Positions 61,830-64,000 of a stretch of DNA of 64,000 nt are shown in pieces. The position numbers were made by a program, and so were the translations under genes. Below the pieces are notes generated by a model, which did not search any database, was not told where the DNA came from, and saw nothing but the letters and a program-made list of their open reading frames with translations. The stretch is taken from the NCBI RefSeq assembly GCF_001717955.1, contig NZ_CP014168.1:2823501-2887500 (forward strand), in the 5' to 3' direction. Numbering within the stretch: the stretch's first letter is position 1; every line of letters begins with the position of its first letter. The stretch is from Sphingomonas panacis. Lineage in GTDB: Bacteria; Pseudomonadota; Alphaproteobacteria; Sphingomonadales; Sphingomonadaceae.

Positions 61830-62987
61830 ATGGCGCTTCTCGAACTCTTCCCCAATTATATCTGGAACCTGTCGGTCGCGATCGCGCTCGAAAGCGGCGG
61901 GCGCGTCGGCGAGATCGTCGATATGTGCCAGCCGATCCGCGATGCGGCGGCAAACGGCGCCGATGCGGGCACGCCTGCTTTCATGGCGCAGTGGGTGGCG
62001 ATGGCCGACAAGCTGATCGGTCTCGCCGCCGAGGATGAAGCGCGCGGACGTGGCTTTTCCGCTGCCGCCAAGCTCGACCGCGCGGCCTTGTACCTGATCA
62101 CCGCCGAGCGGATGCAGGGCCATGGCCATCCCGGCCGCAAGGAGACGTACGCCAAGGCGCTGGCGACGTTCGACAAGGCGACGACGCTCGGCAAGGCCAA
62201 TCGCGAACGCGTCGAGATCCCGCTCGAAACCGGCACGATGCCGGCGCTGTGGACGCGCGCGCCCGGCGACGGGCCGCATCCGGCGGTGGTCTATTGCAAC
62301 GGGCTCGATAGCTGCAAGGAACTGCTGTTCTGGTCGTGGTTGCCCGATGCGCTCGCGCGGCGTGGCATTTCGACATTGTGCGTCGATCAGCCCGGCAGCG
62401 GCGAGGCGCTCCGGCTCCAGAACCTGCCGGTCGATCCGCACAGCGAGCATTGGGCATCCAAGGCGGTCGATTGGCTTGAGACGCAGCCCGATGTCGATGC
62501 CAAGCGGATCGGCATGACGGGCATTTCGCTCGGTGGCCATTTTGCGCCGCGCGCGGTCGCGTTCGAACCGCGCTTCGCCAGCGGCGCGGTGTGGGGGGCC
62601 AACCACAATTGGGCCGAAGTCCAGCAGAAGCGCTTGCGGCGCGAGGGCGAGAACCCGGTGCCGCATTATTGGGCGCATGTGATGTGGGCGTTCGGCGCGA
62701 CCGACATGGACGACTTCCACGCCAAATCGGCGGCGATGACGCTTAACGGTGTGATGGAGCGGATCACCGTGCCGTTCCTCGTCACCCACGGCGAAAAGGA
62801 CCGCCAGATCGCGCTCGATTACGCGAATCAGGCCTATGACCAACTCAGCAACAGCCCACGGCGCGAGTTGAAGATCTTCACTCCGCGCGAGGGCGGCGTC
62901 GAGCATGTCGGCGCCGATAACATGGCGTACGGGCGCGACTATATCGCCGACTGGTTCGCCGACACGTTGGGAGGGCACACCGCATGA
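61830..62987 (+). CDS. Alpha/beta-hydrolase, C-C bond hydrolase-like (DHPON hydrolase / FrsA-like family)
   Basis: 385 residues. The N-terminal 130 are helical, as in the 2,6-dihydroxypseudooxynicotine hydrolase group. The catalytic alpha/beta-hydrolase half has an oxyanion loop VVYCNGLDSCKE, nucleophile GMTGISLGGHFAPRA (Ser), and acid/base in THGEKDRQIALDYA and EHVGADN. In context it would hydrolyse a ring-cleavage product between carbon atoms or an ester. No signal peptide. Its stop overlaps the start of the next gene (ATGA). Confidence 0.78.
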   Translation: MALLELFPNYIWNLSVAIALESGGRVGEIVDMCQPIRDAAANGADAGTPAFMAQWVAMADKLIGLAAEDEARGRGFSAAAKLDRAALYLITAERMQGHGHPGRKETYAKALATFDKATTLGKANRERVEIPLETGTMPALWTRAPGDGPHPAVVYCNGLDSCKELLFWSWLPDALARRGISTLCVDQPGSGEALRLQNLPVDPHSEHWASKAVDWLETQPDVDAKRIGMTGISLGGHFAPRAVAFEPRFASGAVWGANHNWAEVQQKRLRREGENPVPHYWAHVMWAFGATDMDDFHAKSAAMTLNGVMERITVPFLVTHGEKDRQIALDYANQAYDQLSNSPRRELKIFTPREGGVEHVGADNMAYGRDYIADWFADTLGGHTA

Positions 62988-63763
62988 GCCGCCGGTTCGT
63001 CGATCTGTCGATCACGCTCGACAACGACGTCATCACCGATCCGCCGTTCATGCGGCCCAAGATCACCTATCAGACGCATGGCGAGACCGTCACCGAGCTT
63101 CAGCACTTCTTTCCCGGCGTCACGGCGGAACAGACGCCCGACGGCGCCGGCTTCGCGGCGGCGGAGATGGTGACGATGTCCACGCACAACGGCACGCATC
63201 TCGATGCGCCTTATCACTTCCATCCGACGATGGACGGTGGTGAACGTGCGATCACGATCGACGAAGTCCCGCTCGACTGGTGTTTCCGCCCGGGTGTGAA
63301 GCTCGACTTTCGCCATTTCGACGATGGTCATGTCGTCACGGCGGAGGAGGTCGCGGCCGAACTGGCGCGGATCGACTATGATCTTCAGCCGCTCGACATC
63401 GTATTGGTCAACACCCGCGCGGGCGGGGCGCTGGGCGATCCCAATTTCGTCAACATCGGCTGCGGCATGGGGTATGATGCGACGATGTACCTCACGGAGC
63501 GCGGCGTGCGCGTAACCGGCACCGATGCGTGGAGCTGGGACGCGCCGTTCAGCTACACCGCGAAGAAAGTTGCCGAGACCGGCGACACGTCGCTGATCTG
63601 GGAGGGGCACAAGGCCGGGCGCGACATCGGCTATTGCCACCTCGAAAAGCTGCACAATCTCGAGGCGCTGCCGGCGCACGGCTTCACCGTCTCGTGCTTC
63701 CCGCACAAAGTTAAGGGCGGCTCGGCCGGCTGGACGCGCGCCGTGGCGATCTTCGAGTCGTGA
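62984..63763 (+). CDS. Cyclase family protein (kynurenine formamidase-like metal hydrolase)
   Basis: 259 residues with the HxGTHxDAPxH metal-binding signature (HNGTHLDAPYHF, about residues 67-78). The family includes bacterial kynurenine formamidases and cyclases and isatin or lactone hydrolases, all acting on amide, imide or lactone bonds with Zn or Mn. It overlaps the C-C hydrolase gene by ATGA and the FAH gene by GTGA, so the three proteins are made together. It most likely opens or isomerises an intermediate of the same aromatic pathway. Confidence 0.82.
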   Translation: MSRRFVDLSITLDNDVITDPPFMRPKITYQTHGETVTELQHFFPGVTAEQTPDGAGFAAAEMVTMSTHNGTHLDAPYHFHPTMDGGERAITIDEVPLDWCFRPGVKLDFRHFDDGHVVTAEEVAAELARIDYDLQPLDIVLVNTRAGGALGDPNFVNIGCGMGYDATMYLTERGVRVTGTDAWSWDAPFSYTAKKVAETGDTSLIWEGHKAGRDIGYCHLEKLHNLEALPAHGFTVSCFPHKVKGGSAGWTRAVAIFES

Positions 63764-64000
63764 GGCTCGCCACCCGCCGTGATGGCTCGCCCGATGGCGC
63801 GCTGATCGTCGTGTCTGCGGATGGTGCGCGCTGCCGCTCCGCCGGACCGGATTTCCCCAACCTGCTCGCCGCGATCGAGCGCTGGGACGTGGCCGAGCCG
63901 GCGCTGCGTGCGCTCGCCGAAGCGCTCGATGTGGGAGAGGGCGAGCCGCTCGATCCTGCGGCACTCGCCGCGCCGCTGCCGCGTTCGTGGCAATGGCTCG
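63760..64000 (+). CDS. Fumarylacetoacetate hydrolase family protein, 5' part only
   Basis: Starts at a GTG overlapping the cyclase stop and runs past the window end (80 codons visible, MRLATRRDGSPDGALIVVSA...LAAPLPRSWQWL). The opening R-L-A-T-x-R-D-G-x-x-D-G and APLPRSWQWL match the N-terminal domain of FAH-type hydrolases, which cleave 2-oxo-4-enoate or fumarylpyruvate-like products in the final steps of meta pathways. The catalytic metal site lies beyond the window, so the call is based on the N-terminal domain and on context. Confidence 0.75.
   Translation, partial: MRLATRRDGSPDGALIVVSADGARCRSAGPDFPNLLAAIERWDVAEPALRALAEALDVGEGEPLDPAALAAPLPRSWQWL

Overview
The window comes from a high-GC alphaproteobacterium, most likely a sphingomonad (Sphingomonas or a close relative). 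The reasons are the TonB-dependent receptor with DIVVTG-type plug start, the large set of exported glycoside hydrolases, the alphaproteobacterial sigma-32-type dnaK promoter, and GTTCGT...ACGAAC palindromic repeats of the kind I associate with sphingomonad genomes. There are no rRNA or tRNA genes in the window, so the genus is an inference. I see no insertion sequence, prophage, integrase or CRISPR array. No gene-free stretch exceeds 300 bases.

Layout. 0-4.5 kb: glmU and glmS (UDP-GlcNAc synthesis) separated by a VapBC-like toxin-antitoxin pair, then a glycine-zipper surface protein. 4.7-9.4 kb: a metalloprotease-like protein overlapping a PCuAC copper chaperone, then dnaK-dnaJ behind a sigma-32-type promoter, and small unknown genes. 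9.5-14.8 kb: D-lactate dehydrogenase, a metallo-beta-lactamase-fold hydrolase, an exported LamG-like protein, an HPP membrane protein and an SDR oxidoreductase. 15-32 kb and 36.4-38 kb: a polysaccharide utilisation locus for pectin, especially rhamnogalacturonan I and its galactan side chains. It holds an IclR regulator, a cytoplasmic esterase, a GPH sugar transporter, GH105, GH53, GH35, GH28, a CE12-like esterase, a divergent TonB receptor, GH8, a second esterase and PL10. 32-36.4 kb, inside this locus: malQ, a Nudix-DUF47 fusion and a PiT phosphate transporter. 38-46.6 kb: a YghU-type glutathione transferase, a PAS-GGDEF-EAL protein, a stress-type SRPBCC/ADH/SDR operon, a TetR-controlled SDR, and DNA polymerase IV. 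46.8-52.6 kb: a Tat-exported class V aminotransferase, an exported cyclophilin, a class I aminotransferase, a catalase-fold protein and a flavin amine oxidase. 52.7-59.4 kb: a DUF2934 protein and a glgX-treZ-treY operon that would turn glycogen or maltodextrin into trehalose. 59.4-64 kb: a NodD-like LysR regulator and a tightly packed operon for aromatic ring cleavage (VOC dioxygenase, SnoaL-like protein, C-C hydrolase-like protein, cyclase, FAH) that runs off the end of the window.

How the genes work together. In the pectin locus, secreted GH28, PL10, GH53, GH35, GH8 and the CE12-like esterase would deacetylate and cut the polymer. The TonB receptor would bring oligomers across the outer membrane, the GPH transporter across the inner membrane, and cytoplasmic GH105 would finish unsaturated (rhamno)galacturonides. 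Most of the exported enzymes carry Arg-Arg (Tat-like) leaders. The most unusual items are a palindromic repeat inserted in frame in treZ, a Trp-to-amber nonsense codon in the SnoaL-like gene, the Nudix-DUF47 fusion, and several strong palindromic operators (upstream of the TonB receptor, the TetR gene, dld and the aromatic operon).
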